The notes under the pieces were generated by a model. That model was not told the DNA's origin, made no database searches, and saw nothing but the letters and a program-made list of their open reading frames with translations. From Streptomyces echinatus (GTDB lineage: Bacteria > Actinomycetota > Actinomycetes > Streptomycetales > Streptomycetaceae), in the NCBI RefSeq assembly GCF_014203595.1, contig NZ_JACHJK010000011.1, positions 186,001 through 250,000 of the forward strand: DNA of 64,000 nucleotides, written 5' to 3'. A program made the position numbers and the translations under genes. Positions 52,652-60,626 of the stretch are shown piece after piece (position 1 is the first letter of the stretch; each line of letters begins with the position of its first letter).

Positions 52652-54376
52652 TCAGAGGAAGTAGAGGCGGTTGAGGGAGACGGAGTCGGCCGGCTCGGAG
52701 CGCAGCGGGTCGCCGTCGAGGGTGACCAGACCGGTGCGCTGGTCGACGTCGACGGCTCCGACACGGGCGTTCAGCCGCAGGTCGGCGGGCCCGATCCCGC
52801 GGGTGCCGCGCACGGCGACCCGGCGCCGGCGGGTGGGCATGGTGTCGTTGCCCTGGTCGACGGCGGCCCGGGCGACGAAGGCGACGGAGATGTCCGCGGC
52901 CGTGGCGCCGTAGGAGCCGAACTGCGGGCCGAGGACGAGCGGTTCGCAGGCGTCGGTGGCCGCGTTGGGGTCGCCGACCACGCCGTACGCCGGGAAACCG
53001 GCCTTGAGGACGAGCTGCGGTTTGGCGCCGAAGTACTCGGGGCGCCACAGCACGATGTCGGCGAGCTTGCCGGCCTCGATCGAGCCGACCTCGTGGGCGA
53101 GGCCGTGCGCGAGGGCCGGGTTGATGGTCAGCTTGGCCATGTAGCGCAGGACGCGGGCGTTGTCGTCGCCCTCGCCGTCGCCCTCCATCGGGCCCAGCTC
53201 GGCCTTCATCTTGCCGGCCATGGCGAAGGTGCGGCGCACGGTCTCCCCGGCGCGGCCCATGCCCTGGGCGTCGGAGGAGGTGATGCCGATCGCGCCCAGG
53301 TCGTGCAGCACGTCCTCGGCGCCCATCGTGCCGGCCCGGATCCGGTCGCGGGCCATGGCCGCGTCGCCGGGCAGGTCGGGCTTGAGGTCGTGGACGGAGA
53401 CGATCATGCCGTAGTGCTCGGCGACCGCGTCCCGGCCGAAGGGCAGGGTGGGGTTGGTGGAGGAGCCGATGACGTTCGGTACGCCGGCCATCTTCAGCAC
53501 ATTGGGCACGTGTCCGCCGCCGCAGCCCTCGATGTGGAAGGCGTGGATGGTGCGGCCCTGAAGCACCCTCAGGGTGTCCTCGACCGACAGGCACTCGTTC
53601 AGGCCGTCGCTGTGCAGGGCCACCTGGACGTCGTGCTCCTCGGCGACCCGCAGCGCGGTGTCCAGGGCGCGGGTGTGGGCGCCCATGTCCTCGTGCACCT
53701 TGAAGCCGCTGGCGCCGCCCTCGGCGAGCGCCTCGATCAGCGGTGCGTCGTGGGAGGACGAACCCCGGCCCAGGAAGCCGATGTTGACCGGCCAGGCGTC
53801 GAAGGCGTTGAAGGCGTGGCGCAGCGCCCAGGGCGAGTTGACGCCGACGCCCCACACCGGGCCGAACTCCTGCCCGATGATCGTGGTGACGCCGGAGGCG
53901 AGGGACGCCTCCATGATGCGCGGCGACAGCAGGTGGACGTGCGTGTCCACGGCACCGGCGGTGGCGATGAGCCCCTCGCCGGACACGATGGACGTACCCG
54001 TGCCGACGACCACGTCGACGCCGTCGAGGGTGTCCGGGTTGCCGGCCCGCCCGATCGCACAGATGCGGCCCTCGCGGATGCCGATGGACACCTTGCGGAT
54101 GCCCTGCACCGCGTCGATCACGACGACGTTGCTGATCACGACGTCACAGGTGTCGCGGACGGCGGCGGCCTTCAGGTGCAGTCCGTCACGGGCGGTCTTG
54201 CCGAAGCCGGCCAGGAACTCGTCGCCGTACCTCTGGGCGTCGGACTCGACGCGGATGGTCAGTCCGGAGTCGCCGAGGCGGACGCGGTCGCCGGCGCGGG
54301 GGCCGTGGGTGGCCGCGTAGGCGTGCGGGTCGACATGGATCGCCCGGCTCACCTCTCGTCCCTTCGAGCGGCTCAT
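52652..54376 (-). CDS. ureC: Urease alpha subunit-like protein (non-canonical)
   Basis: A 574-residue urease-alpha-type amidohydrolase. Nickel ligands and supports are conserved: HVHLL (about 144), the carbamylated-Lys segment GFKVHEDMG (about 223), HSDGLNE, HIEGCGGGHVP and SSDAQGMGR. The mobile flap, normally VCHHLDP, reads SVHDLKP here: the catalytic-site Cys is replaced by Val and the second His by Asp, while the first His is kept. No ureE/F/G/D genes occur in the window. It may be a weak urease or act on another amide or amidine. The ATG at 54376 with GGAGG upstream overlaps the ureAB stop. Confidence 0.88.
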   Translation of the reverse strand: MSRSKGREVSRAIHVDPHAYAATHGPRAGDRVRLGDSGLTIRVESDAQRYGDEFLAGFGKTARDGLHLKAAAVRDTCDVVISNVVVIDAVQGIRKVSIGIREGRICAIGRAGNPDTLDGVDVVVGTGTSIVSGEGLIATAGAVDTHVHLLSPRIMEASLASGVTTIIGQEFGPVWGVGVNSPWALRHAFNAFDAWPVNIGFLGRGSSSHDAPLIEALAEGGASGFKVHEDMGAHTRALDTALRVAEEHDVQVALHSDGLNECLSVEDTLRVLQGRTIHAFHIEGCGGGHVPNVLKMAGVPNVIGSSTNPTLPFGRDAVAEHYGMIVSVHDLKPDLPGDAAMARDRIRAGTMGAEDVLHDLGAIGITSSDAQGMGRAGETVRRTFAMAGKMKAELGPMEGDGEGDDNARVLRYMAKLTINPALAHGLAHEVGSIEAGKLADIVLWRPEYFGAKPQLVLKAGFPAYGVVGDPNAATDACEPLVLGPQFGSYGATAADISVAFVARAAVDQGNDTMPTRRRRVAVRGTRGIGPADLRLNARVGAVDVDQRTGLVTLDGDPLRSEPADSVSLNRLYFL

Positions 54377-55068
54377 CACCGGCCTCCTTCCGTCGTGACA
54401 CCGAGATATCCGCAGGCGGCGGCCCTGCGCAGGGCCTCCTCCCGCGCTCCGGGCGCGTCCAGCGGCCCGTCGACCAGTCCGGCGAAGCCGATCGCGATCC
54501 GCTCGCCGCCCACGGGGACGAGCCCGACCTCCTCGCTCTCGCCCGGCCCGAAGCGGACCGAGGAGCCGGCGGGTACGGCGAGCCGCATGCCGTAGGCGGC
54601 CGCGCGGTCGAAGTCGAGGCGCGGGTTGGCCTCGAAGAAGTGGAAGTGGGAGGTGACGGAGACCGGCACGGCCGCGGTGTTGGTGACGCGGAGCCGGACG
54701 GCCGGCTCGGGGTCGGCGTGCCCGGGGCCGGGGAGGAGCGCGCCCGGCGCCCGCTCGCCGAGGCTGCCGCCGATGGGGTCGGAGACGACCGCGAGCCGGG
54801 AGCCGTCGTCGAAGACGGCCTCGACCATCACCTCGCTGACGACGTCGGCGACGCCCGGCAGCACGTCCTCGGGTCCGAGCACGGAGCGGGCGGCCTCGAT
54901 GGCCTCGGCGAGCCGCCTGCCGTCCCGGGCGGCCTCACAGACGGTGTCCGCGATCAGCGCGGTGGCCTCCGGCACGTTGAGCCGGAGGCCGCGCGCCCGG
55001 CGGGCCCGGGCCAGCTCGGCGGCTCCGAAGAGCAGCAGCCGGTCACGTTCCGTTGGGGTCAGTCTCAC
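54376..55068 (-). CDS. Fused urease gamma-beta subunit (UreAB)
   Basis: A 230-residue fusion. Residues 1-100 are UreA-like (LTPTERDRLLLFGAAELAR, LNVPEATALIADTVCEAARD). Residues 105-230 are UreB-like (PAVRLRVTNTAAVPVSV, SHFHFFEANPRLDFDRA, IAIGFAGLVDG). Both are structural subunits that surround the UreC active site. Fused gamma-beta subunits are known in some bacteria. The GTG at 55068 has GGAGG upstream. It is the first gene of the unit and divergent from the NCS1 permease. Confidence 0.9.
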   Translation of the reverse strand: MRLTPTERDRLLLFGAAELARARRARGLRLNVPEATALIADTVCEAARDGRRLAEAIEAARSVLGPEDVLPGVADVVSEVMVEAVFDDGSRLAVVSDPIGGSLGERAPGALLPGPGHADPEPAVRLRVTNTAAVPVSVTSHFHFFEANPRLDFDRAAAYGMRLAVPAGSSVRFGPGESEEVGLVPVGGERIAIGFAGLVDGPLDAPGAREEALRRAAACGYLGVTTEGGR

Positions 55069-55096
55069 GACGCGGCACCTCCTTGTCCTCCACGGG

Positions 55097-55182
55097 TTAG
55101 AGCATCACTCTAAACACAGAATTCATGAAACAGAAGCATTGACCGGGGCCGACGGTTCACGTCACATTGAACGTCGCTCTAA
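55097..55182. promoter_or_regulatory. TTAGAG-N5-CTCTAA operator, urease-like unit and permease
   Basis: A perfect 6-bp inverted repeat TTAGAG/CTCTAA at 55097-55113, with a second half site CTCTAA at 55177-55182, in an unusually AT-rich divergent region. It probably coordinates the urease-like operon and the permease. The regulator is unknown. A TetR or GntR protein is plausible. Confidence 0.6.
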
Positions 55183-55212
55183 ACCAGTGGCGGCCGTCGA
55201 AGGAGACCAGCC

Positions 55213-56685
55213 ATGCCGATCGAACAGCGCGGAGTCGACACCATCCCGGACGAGGAGCGGACCAGCGGTCCGCGTGATCTCGTGTCGATCCTCCTCGGCT
55301 CCAACCTCTGCCTAGGCGTGATCATCTTCGGCTGGCTGCCGCCGTCCTTCGGGCTCGGCTGGTGGGCGTCGGTGAGCGCCGTCGTGGCGGGCACGGTGAT
55401 CGGCACGCTGTTCACGGCCCCGCTCGCGCTGGTCTCCCTGCGCACCGCGACCAACCTGTCCACCTCCTCCGGCGCCCAGTTCGGGGTGCGCGGGCGGCTG
55501 GTCGGCTCGGTCGTCGGGCTGCTGCTCGCCCTCGGCTACACCGCGCTGACCGTGTGGATCGGCGGGGACGTGATGCTGATGGTCCTCGGCCGGCTCTTCG
55601 GGGTGCCGGCGAACGGGCTGTCGTACGCCCTCGTCTACGGGGTGCTCGCCGCGGCGACCGTCACGGGCGCGGTCTACGGCTACCGCGTCCTGCTCGCGAT
55701 GTCCCGGGTGCTGGCCGTCGGCATGACGGCCCTGCTGCTGCTCGGCGTCCTCGCCTACGCCCCGCACTTCACCACCGCCGCGCTGCCGGACGCGGGCGGC
55801 TATCTGCTGGGCTCCTTCTGGCCCACCTGGTTCCTGGCGGCGGTGGCGGCGGGACTGTCCGGGCCCATCGCCTTCATCACCCTGCTCGGCGACTACACCC
55901 GCTACATCTCCCCCGCCCGGCACTCCGGCCGCCGCGTCCTGCACGCCACCTGGCTCGGCCTGGTCCTGGGGCTGCTGGTGCCGCAGCTGTTCGGCACCTT
56001 CACGGCGTACGCGGCCCACGCGGCCGTCGACTACGCGGGGCCGCTGGTCGCGGCCTCGCCCGCCTGGTACCTGGTGCCGCTGCTGCTGGCCGCCACGGCC
56101 GGCTCGGTCGGCAACGCGGGTCTGATGCTGTACTCGATGGGCCTGGACCTGGACGCGATCCTGCCCCGCGCCTCCCGCGCCCGAGCCACCAGCACGGTCG
56201 CGGTCGTGGCCACCGCCTGCGTCTTCGCCGGCCACTACGCCTGGAACGCGCAGTCGGCGATGACGTCCTTCGTGCTCCTGCTCACCGCCATCGGCACCCC
56301 GTGGGCGGTCGTCACCCTCATCGGCTTCGTCCGCTGTCGCGGCACGTACGACGCCGACGCCCTGCAGGTCTTCAACCGCCGCTCGCGGGGCGGGATCTAC
56401 TGGTACCGGTCCGGCTGGAACGTCCGGGCCACCGCGTCCTGGGCGGCCGGCGCGCTCGTCGGCCTGCTGGCGGTCTCCCTGCCGTCGTACGAGGGCCCCC
56501 TGCTGCGCCTGACCGGCGGGGTGGACTGCAGCTTCCTGCTGTCGGGGCTGGTCGGCGGGCTGGTGTACCTGCTGCTGACGCCGGCCGGACAGCGCGCCGA
56601 AGGGGCGCCGGGAACTGCGCGGCCGCTCTCCACGGACCCGCGGACGCCCGACGCCCCTTCCAGGCAGTTCGAACCGCGCGGTTAG
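55213..56685 (+). CDS. NCS1-family nucleobase/cytosine-type permease
   Basis: A 490-residue, about 12-TM NCS1 permease (purine/cytosine/allantoin/hydantoin importers). Motifs include NLCLGVIIFGWLPPSFGLGW in TM1, SLRTATNLSTSSGAQFGVRG and FITLLGDYTRYISP. GAAGGAG precedes the ATG. The divergent pairing with the urease-like operon suggests it imports a nitrogen-rich compound that feeds that pathway. The last 40 residues are hydrophilic and encoded by the dispersed-repeat-like DNA at 56600-56659, so the native C-terminus may have been extended. Confidence 0.9.
   Translation: MPIEQRGVDTIPDEERTSGPRDLVSILLGSNLCLGVIIFGWLPPSFGLGWWASVSAVVAGTVIGTLFTAPLALVSLRTATNLSTSSGAQFGVRGRLVGSVVGLLLALGYTALTVWIGGDVMLMVLGRLFGVPANGLSYALVYGVLAAATVTGAVYGYRVLLAMSRVLAVGMTALLLLGVLAYAPHFTTAALPDAGGYLLGSFWPTWFLAAVAAGLSGPIAFITLLGDYTRYISPARHSGRRVLHATWLGLVLGLLVPQLFGTFTAYAAHAAVDYAGPLVAASPAWYLVPLLLAATAGSVGNAGLMLYSMGLDLDAILPRASRARATSTVAVVATACVFAGHYAWNAQSAMTSFVLLLTAIGTPWAVVTLIGFVRCRGTYDADALQVFNRRSRGGIYWYRSGWNVRATASWAAGALVGLLAVSLPSYEGPLLRLTGGVDCSFLLSGLVGGLVYLLLTPAGQRAEGAPGTARPLSTDPRTPDAPSRQFEPRG
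56600..56659. repeat. Dispersed repeat core with inverted arms, inside the permease 3' end
   Basis: AGGGGCGCCGGGAACTGCGC at 56601-56620 is close to the repeat at 12560. AAGGGGCG (56600-56607) and CGCCCCTT (56652-56659) can pair, so the element may also terminate the permease or ilvE transcript. Confidence 0.45.
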
Positions 56686-57770
56686 CCGACCTTGTGCATC
56701 CAGCCGTGCTTGTCCTCGGTCATGCCGCGCTGGATGCCGAGCAGGGCCTCGCGCAGCCGCTGGGTGACCGGGCCGGGCGTGCCGTCGCCGTGGGTCCACT
56801 GGTCCGATTTGGTCTTGGCGTGGCCGATCGGGGTGACCACGGCCGCCGTACCGCAGGCGAAGACCTCGGTCAGCGCACCGGACGCCGCGTCCGCACGCCA
56901 CTGCTCCAGCGTGACCACGCCCTCCTCGGCGGTGTAGCCGAGGTCGCGGGCGACCTGGAGCAGGGAGTCGCGGGTGATGCCCTCCAGGATGGAGCCGGTG
57001 AGCGACGGGGTGACGATCCGGTCGCCGTACACGAAGGCGACGTTCATGCTGCCGCTCTCCTCCACCTTGGTGCGGGTGACCGCGTCGAGGTAGACGACCT
57101 GGTCGCAGCCGTGCGCGGCGGCCTCGGCCTGCGGCAGCAGGGAGGCGGCGTAGTTGCCGCCGGTCTTGGCGTCGCCGGTGCCGCCCGGGACCGCGCGGAC
57201 GTGGTCCTCGGAGACCCAGATGGTGACCGGCTTCACACCGCCGGAGAAGTAGGCGCCGGACGGGGAGGCGATCAGCATGAACAGGTACTCGTTCGCCGGG
57301 TGGACGCCGAGCGCGGCCTCCGTGGCGAACATGAACGGCCGCAGGTAGAGGGACGCCTCGCCGCCGTGCGGCGGAACCCAGTCGGCGTCCTGGGTGAGCA
57401 GCGCGTCCAGGGCGTCGATGAACAGCTCCTCGGGCAGCTCGGCCATGGCCATGCGGCGGGCGGAGTTGCGGAAGCGACGCGCGTTGGCCTCGGGGCGGAA
57501 CAGCGCGATCGAACCGTCGGGCTGACGGTAGGCCTTCAGGCCCTCGAAGATCTCCTGGCCGTAGTGCAGGACGTGGGTCGAGGGGTCCAGGGAGATGGGG
57601 CCGTACGGAACGAGCTGCGCGTCGTGCCAGCCGCGGCCCTCGGTCCACTTGATCGTCACCATGTGGTCGGTGAAGTGGCGGCCGAACCCCGGGTCAGCCA
57701 GAATCGCCTCGCGCTCGGCGGCGGCGAGCGGGCTGGCGGAGGGCTTGAGCTCGATCGTGGGCGTCGTCAT
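56682..57770 (-). CDS. ilvE: Branched-chain amino acid aminotransferase
   Basis: A 362-residue fold-IV PLP enzyme that exchanges amino groups between glutamate and the keto-acids of Leu, Ile and Val. Family segments are STHVLHYGQEIFEGLKAYR, LYLRPFMFATEAALGV, the PLP lysine in TGDAKTGGNYAAS and VFACGTAAVVTPIG. AAGGAC lies upstream of the ATG. It converges on the permease with a 4-base overlap. leuB lies 240 bases upstream on the same strand, past a terminator. Confidence 0.95.
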   Translation of the reverse strand: MTTPTIELKPSASPLAAAEREAILADPGFGRHFTDHMVTIKWTEGRGWHDAQLVPYGPISLDPSTHVLHYGQEIFEGLKAYRQPDGSIALFRPEANARRFRNSARRMAMAELPEELFIDALDALLTQDADWVPPHGGEASLYLRPFMFATEAALGVHPANEYLFMLIASPSGAYFSGGVKPVTIWVSEDHVRAVPGGTGDAKTGGNYAASLLPQAEAAAHGCDQVVYLDAVTRTKVEESGSMNVAFVYGDRIVTPSLTGSILEGITRDSLLQVARDLGYTAEEGVVTLEQWRADAASGALTEVFACGTAAVVTPIGHAKTKSDQWTHGDGTPGPVTQRLREALLGIQRGMTEDKHGWMHKVG

Positions 57771-57957
57771 CAGTGGTTGTCCTTCACCGGTTGTAGTGAC
57801 GGGCCGCGGTCACGCCTGTACTGCCGGTCGTCGGTGCTAGGACGTCCGAGCATTCCCTCATATCGCGGCTCCGCGTTCGATTATCGCGCGGCGGCGGTAG
57901 CGGACGGAAACAGGGTGAAGCGGTCCAGGGTTGATGGTGGCACCCGGCAAGGCACAG

Positions 57958-57992
57958 GAAAAGCCGCCGGGTGCGGTTGCGACCCGGCGGCT
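57958..57992 (-). terminator. Terminator between leuB and ilvE
   Basis: A perfect 11-bp stem on the minus strand (AGCCGCCGGGT and ACCCGGCGGCT, 9-base loop) followed by TTTT, 19 bases past the leuB stop. It may also act as an attenuator before ilvE, though no leader peptide is clear. Confidence 0.8.
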
Positions 57993-58010
57993 GGGTGGTA
58001 GCGCGGCGGG

Positions 58011-59054
58011 TCAGCCGGCTACGCGTACGGCGAGCGCGTCGCCGATCTCGGAGGTGGAGCGGGCGGGCTTGCCGGCACGCTCGGTGAGGTCGGCGGTGAC
58101 CGCCGCATCGATGCGGTCGGCCTCGCTGTCGTAGCCGAGGTGGCGCAGCAGCAGGGCGACGGACAGGACGGTGGCCGTGGGGTCGGCCTTGCCCTGGCCT
58201 GCGATGTCCGGGGCCGAGCCATGGACCGGCTCGAACATGGACGGGAACTCGCGGCCGGGGTTGATGTTGCCGGACGCGGCCACCCCGATGCCGCCGGAGA
58301 CGGCCGCGGCGAGGTCGGTGATGATGTCGCCGAAGAGGTTGTCGGTGACGATGACGTCGAACCGGCCGGGGTCGGTGACCAGGTAGATCGTCGCCGCGTC
58401 GACGTGGATGTAGTCGGTGGTGACCTCGGGGAACTCCTCGGCCACCTTGTTGAAGATGTTCGTCCACAGGTGGCCGGCGAAGGTCAGCACGTTGTTCTTG
58501 TGGACCAGCGTCAGCTTCTTGCGGGGGCGGGCCTGGGCGCGGGCGAAGGCGTCGCGGACCACGCGCTCGACACCGAAGGCGGTGTTGACGGACACCTCGG
58601 TGGCGACCTCGTGCTCGGTGCCCTTGCGGATCGTGCCGCCGTTGCCGGTGTACGGGCCCTCGGTGCCCTCGCGGACGACGACGAAGTCGATCTCCGGCTG
58701 GCCGGCGAGCGGGGTGGCGACACCCGGGAGCAGCTTCGACGGGCGCAGGTTGACGTGGTGGTCGAAGGCGAAGCGGAGCTTGAGCAGGAAGCCGCGCTCC
58801 AGGACGCCGGAGGGCACCGACGGGTCGCCGATCGCGCCGAGCAGGATGGCGTCGTGCCGCTTGAGCTGCTCCAGGTCGCCGTCGGTGAGGGTCTCACCGG
58901 TGGCGTGGTAGCGCCGGGCGCCGAAGTCGAACTCCTTGGTCTCCAGCTTCACATCCTGCGGCAGGACGGCGGAGAGGACCTTGAGACCCTCGGCCACGAC
59001 CTCCTGGCCGATGCCGTCACCGGGGATCACTGCGAGATTGATGCTGCGAGACAT
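58011..59054 (-). CDS. leuB: 3-isopropylmalate dehydrogenase
   Basis: A 347-residue beta-decarboxylating dehydrogenase for the third leucine-pathway step. It has VIPGDGIGQEVVAEGLKV at the N-terminus, FVVVREGTEGPYTGNGG, the catalytic Lys/Tyr segments and TDNLFGDIITDLAA plus EPVHGSAPDIAGQGKADPTA. The ATG at 59054 has GAGGAG upstream. The adjacent ilvE continues branched-chain synthesis. Confidence 0.95.
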   Translation of the reverse strand: MSRSINLAVIPGDGIGQEVVAEGLKVLSAVLPQDVKLETKEFDFGARRYHATGETLTDGDLEQLKRHDAILLGAIGDPSVPSGVLERGFLLKLRFAFDHHVNLRPSKLLPGVATPLAGQPEIDFVVVREGTEGPYTGNGGTIRKGTEHEVATEVSVNTAFGVERVVRDAFARAQARPRKKLTLVHKNNVLTFAGHLWTNIFNKVAEEFPEVTTDYIHVDAATIYLVTDPGRFDVIVTDNLFGDIITDLAAAVSGGIGVAASGNINPGREFPSMFEPVHGSAPDIAGQGKADPTATVLSVALLLRHLGYDSEADRIDAAVTADLTERAGKPARSTSEIGDALAVRVAG

Positions 59055-59251
59055 GTCGGCACCCTACTCCTCGTCCCATGGGATGACACGCACTGTCCGT
59101 CATGCGGACACCCGGACGGGTCGCGGGCGTCCGTCCGCCGGCTCATGTTCACCCGTGCGTGGGAGGGGTGCCGGACTTCGGCCCGGGAGCGGTGCGGCGG
59201 TGCGGGCCGCGCCGCATCCCGTGCGGCGCGGCGTCCGGCGGGCCGTCCGGC

Positions 59252-59383
59252 TCAGTGACCGGTCTCGCCGCCGTTGTCCCGGCGGTCCAGGGCGCGCTGG
59301 AGGGCGGCGGCGGCGTTCTTGCGGTCGGACTCGCCGGCGCGGGTCGCGTGGCGGACTCGGCGGCGGACGGTCGTCTCGGCCAT
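59252..59383 (-). CDS. Small basic conserved protein
   Basis: A 43-residue peptide (AETTVRRRVRHATRAGESDR, then a helix NAAAALQRALDRRDNGG ending TGH). I recall very similar short proteins in other Streptomyces at this place, so I treat it as real. AAGGAG lies upstream of the ATG. It is basic, with no signal peptide and no known function. Confidence 0.65.
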   Translation of the reverse strand: MAETTVRRRVRHATRAGESDRKNAAAALQRALDRRDNGGETGH

Positions 59384-59609
59384 GGGAATCGACTCCTTCG
59401 GCATGAACGCGGAGCGCGGCGGTTTGAGGGGTGCGAGACGCCGGAGGGGCGGGGAGCGTCGGGCGCAGGGGTTACCTGCACAGGGCCCGGCTCACGACCG
59501 CCATTCGCTGGATCGAGCGAGACGTTCGGCTCCTCCCAAGCTAAGGGAGCGGCCCGCGTCTGTCTGCCCAATTACTCGGACTTCCTACTATCTGAGACGG
59601 CGGGCTGGA

Positions 59610-60524
59610 TCACACCGCCCTGAGCTGGGCTTTCGCGCGTTCGGGGGTACTCCGGCCGAGGGACCGCAGGATGCGGATCAGGGCCCGTACGGCGCTGGTG
59701 GCGGCCAGTTCCGGTGTGGTCGCGTACCCGATGGACCGGTACGGCCGTCCCGGCCCGAGGTCGGTGATCTCCACCGCGGGCGGGGCTGCGGCGAGGGAGA
59801 GCGCGGGCATGATCGCCATGCCGAGTCCGCTGCCCACCATCGCCAGCACGGCTCCGTCGTCCTCGGCGGTGACGGTCGCCGCCGGGATCCAGTCCTGGGC
59901 GGCCCACCAGTCGCGGGTGTAGGAGCCGCAGTTCTCCGTCCAGTCGACGAGCGGCAGCGTCCGGGGGGCCGGGTTCCCGGCCGGGTGCACCAGGGAGTAC
60001 GGCTCCTCCAGCAGCACCCCGCCGATCAGTCCGGCGGGCAGGGCCGGGGTGTCGCCGAAGGTGGCGATGCCGAGGTCGGCCCGTCCGGCGGCGACCTCGC
60101 CCGCGGTGCCGGGCCCGACTTCCCGTACGACGGCGACGGTCACCTCGACGCCCGGGTGCAGGGCGGCCAGCCGCTCCAGGGCCGGCGGCAGCAGATGGAG
60201 GGCCGCGCTGCGGAACGCGGCGATCCGCAGCCGGCCCGCGATCTCGCCGGTGTCCGCGCCCCGGACGTCGGCCGCCATCGCCTCCAGCATGCGCAGCACG
60301 CGCCGGGCGTGGGCCGCCGCGCGCTCCCCGGCGGGGGTCGGCCGGGCACCGAACCGGCCGCGCTCGAACAGCACCGCGCCCAGCTTGCGTTCGATGCCGC
60401 GGACGGCGTGGGAGACCGCGGACTGGGTGGCCCCGAGCCGTACGGCGGCGCTGGAGAAACCGCCCTCGTCGGCCACGGCGACGAGGACACGCAGCTCCTG
60501 AGGGGCGAGGTCGGCAGCTGCCAC
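59610..60524 (-). CDS. LysR-family transcriptional regulator
   Basis: A 304-residue LysR regulator. The N-terminal winged helix (LAPQELRVLVAVADEGGFSS, GATQSAVSHAVRGIERKLG) is followed by a two-lobed substrate-binding domain (GRADLGIATFGD, DDGAVLAMVGSGLGMAIMPA). I chose the GTG at 60524 with GGGAG upstream. A longer ATG start has no ribosome site. It is divergent from an oxidoreductase gene, its likely target, across a region with a perfect 9-bp dyad. Confidence 0.9.
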   Translation of the reverse strand: MAAADLAPQELRVLVAVADEGGFSSAAVRLGATQSAVSHAVRGIERKLGAVLFERGRFGARPTPAGERAAAHARRVLRMLEAMAADVRGADTGEIAGRLRIAAFRSAALHLLPPALERLAALHPGVEVTVAVVREVGPGTAGEVAAGRADLGIATFGDTPALPAGLIGGVLLEEPYSLVHPAGNPAPRTLPLVDWTENCGSYTRDWWAAQDWIPAATVTAEDDGAVLAMVGSGLGMAIMPALSLAAAPPAVEITDLGPGRPYRSIGYATTPELAATSAVRALIRILRSLGRSTPERAKAQLRAV

Positions 60525-60553
60525 GAGGGTCTCCCACCTGCATCTATGCGGCC

Positions 60554-60582
60554 GGTTCATGGGCCGGCGCGTTCCATGAACC
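60554..60582. promoter_or_regulatory. LysR-type operator
   Basis: GGTTCATGG (60554-60562) and CCATGAACC (60574-60582) are perfect inverted arms 11 bases apart, matching the T-N11-A architecture of LysR sites. They lie between the LysR gene and the divergent oxidoreductase. Confidence 0.7.
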
Positions 60583-60626
60583 CAACCCTCTGCCCGCCGC
60601 GCGCATTCCTGCCTACGGTCACTGCC

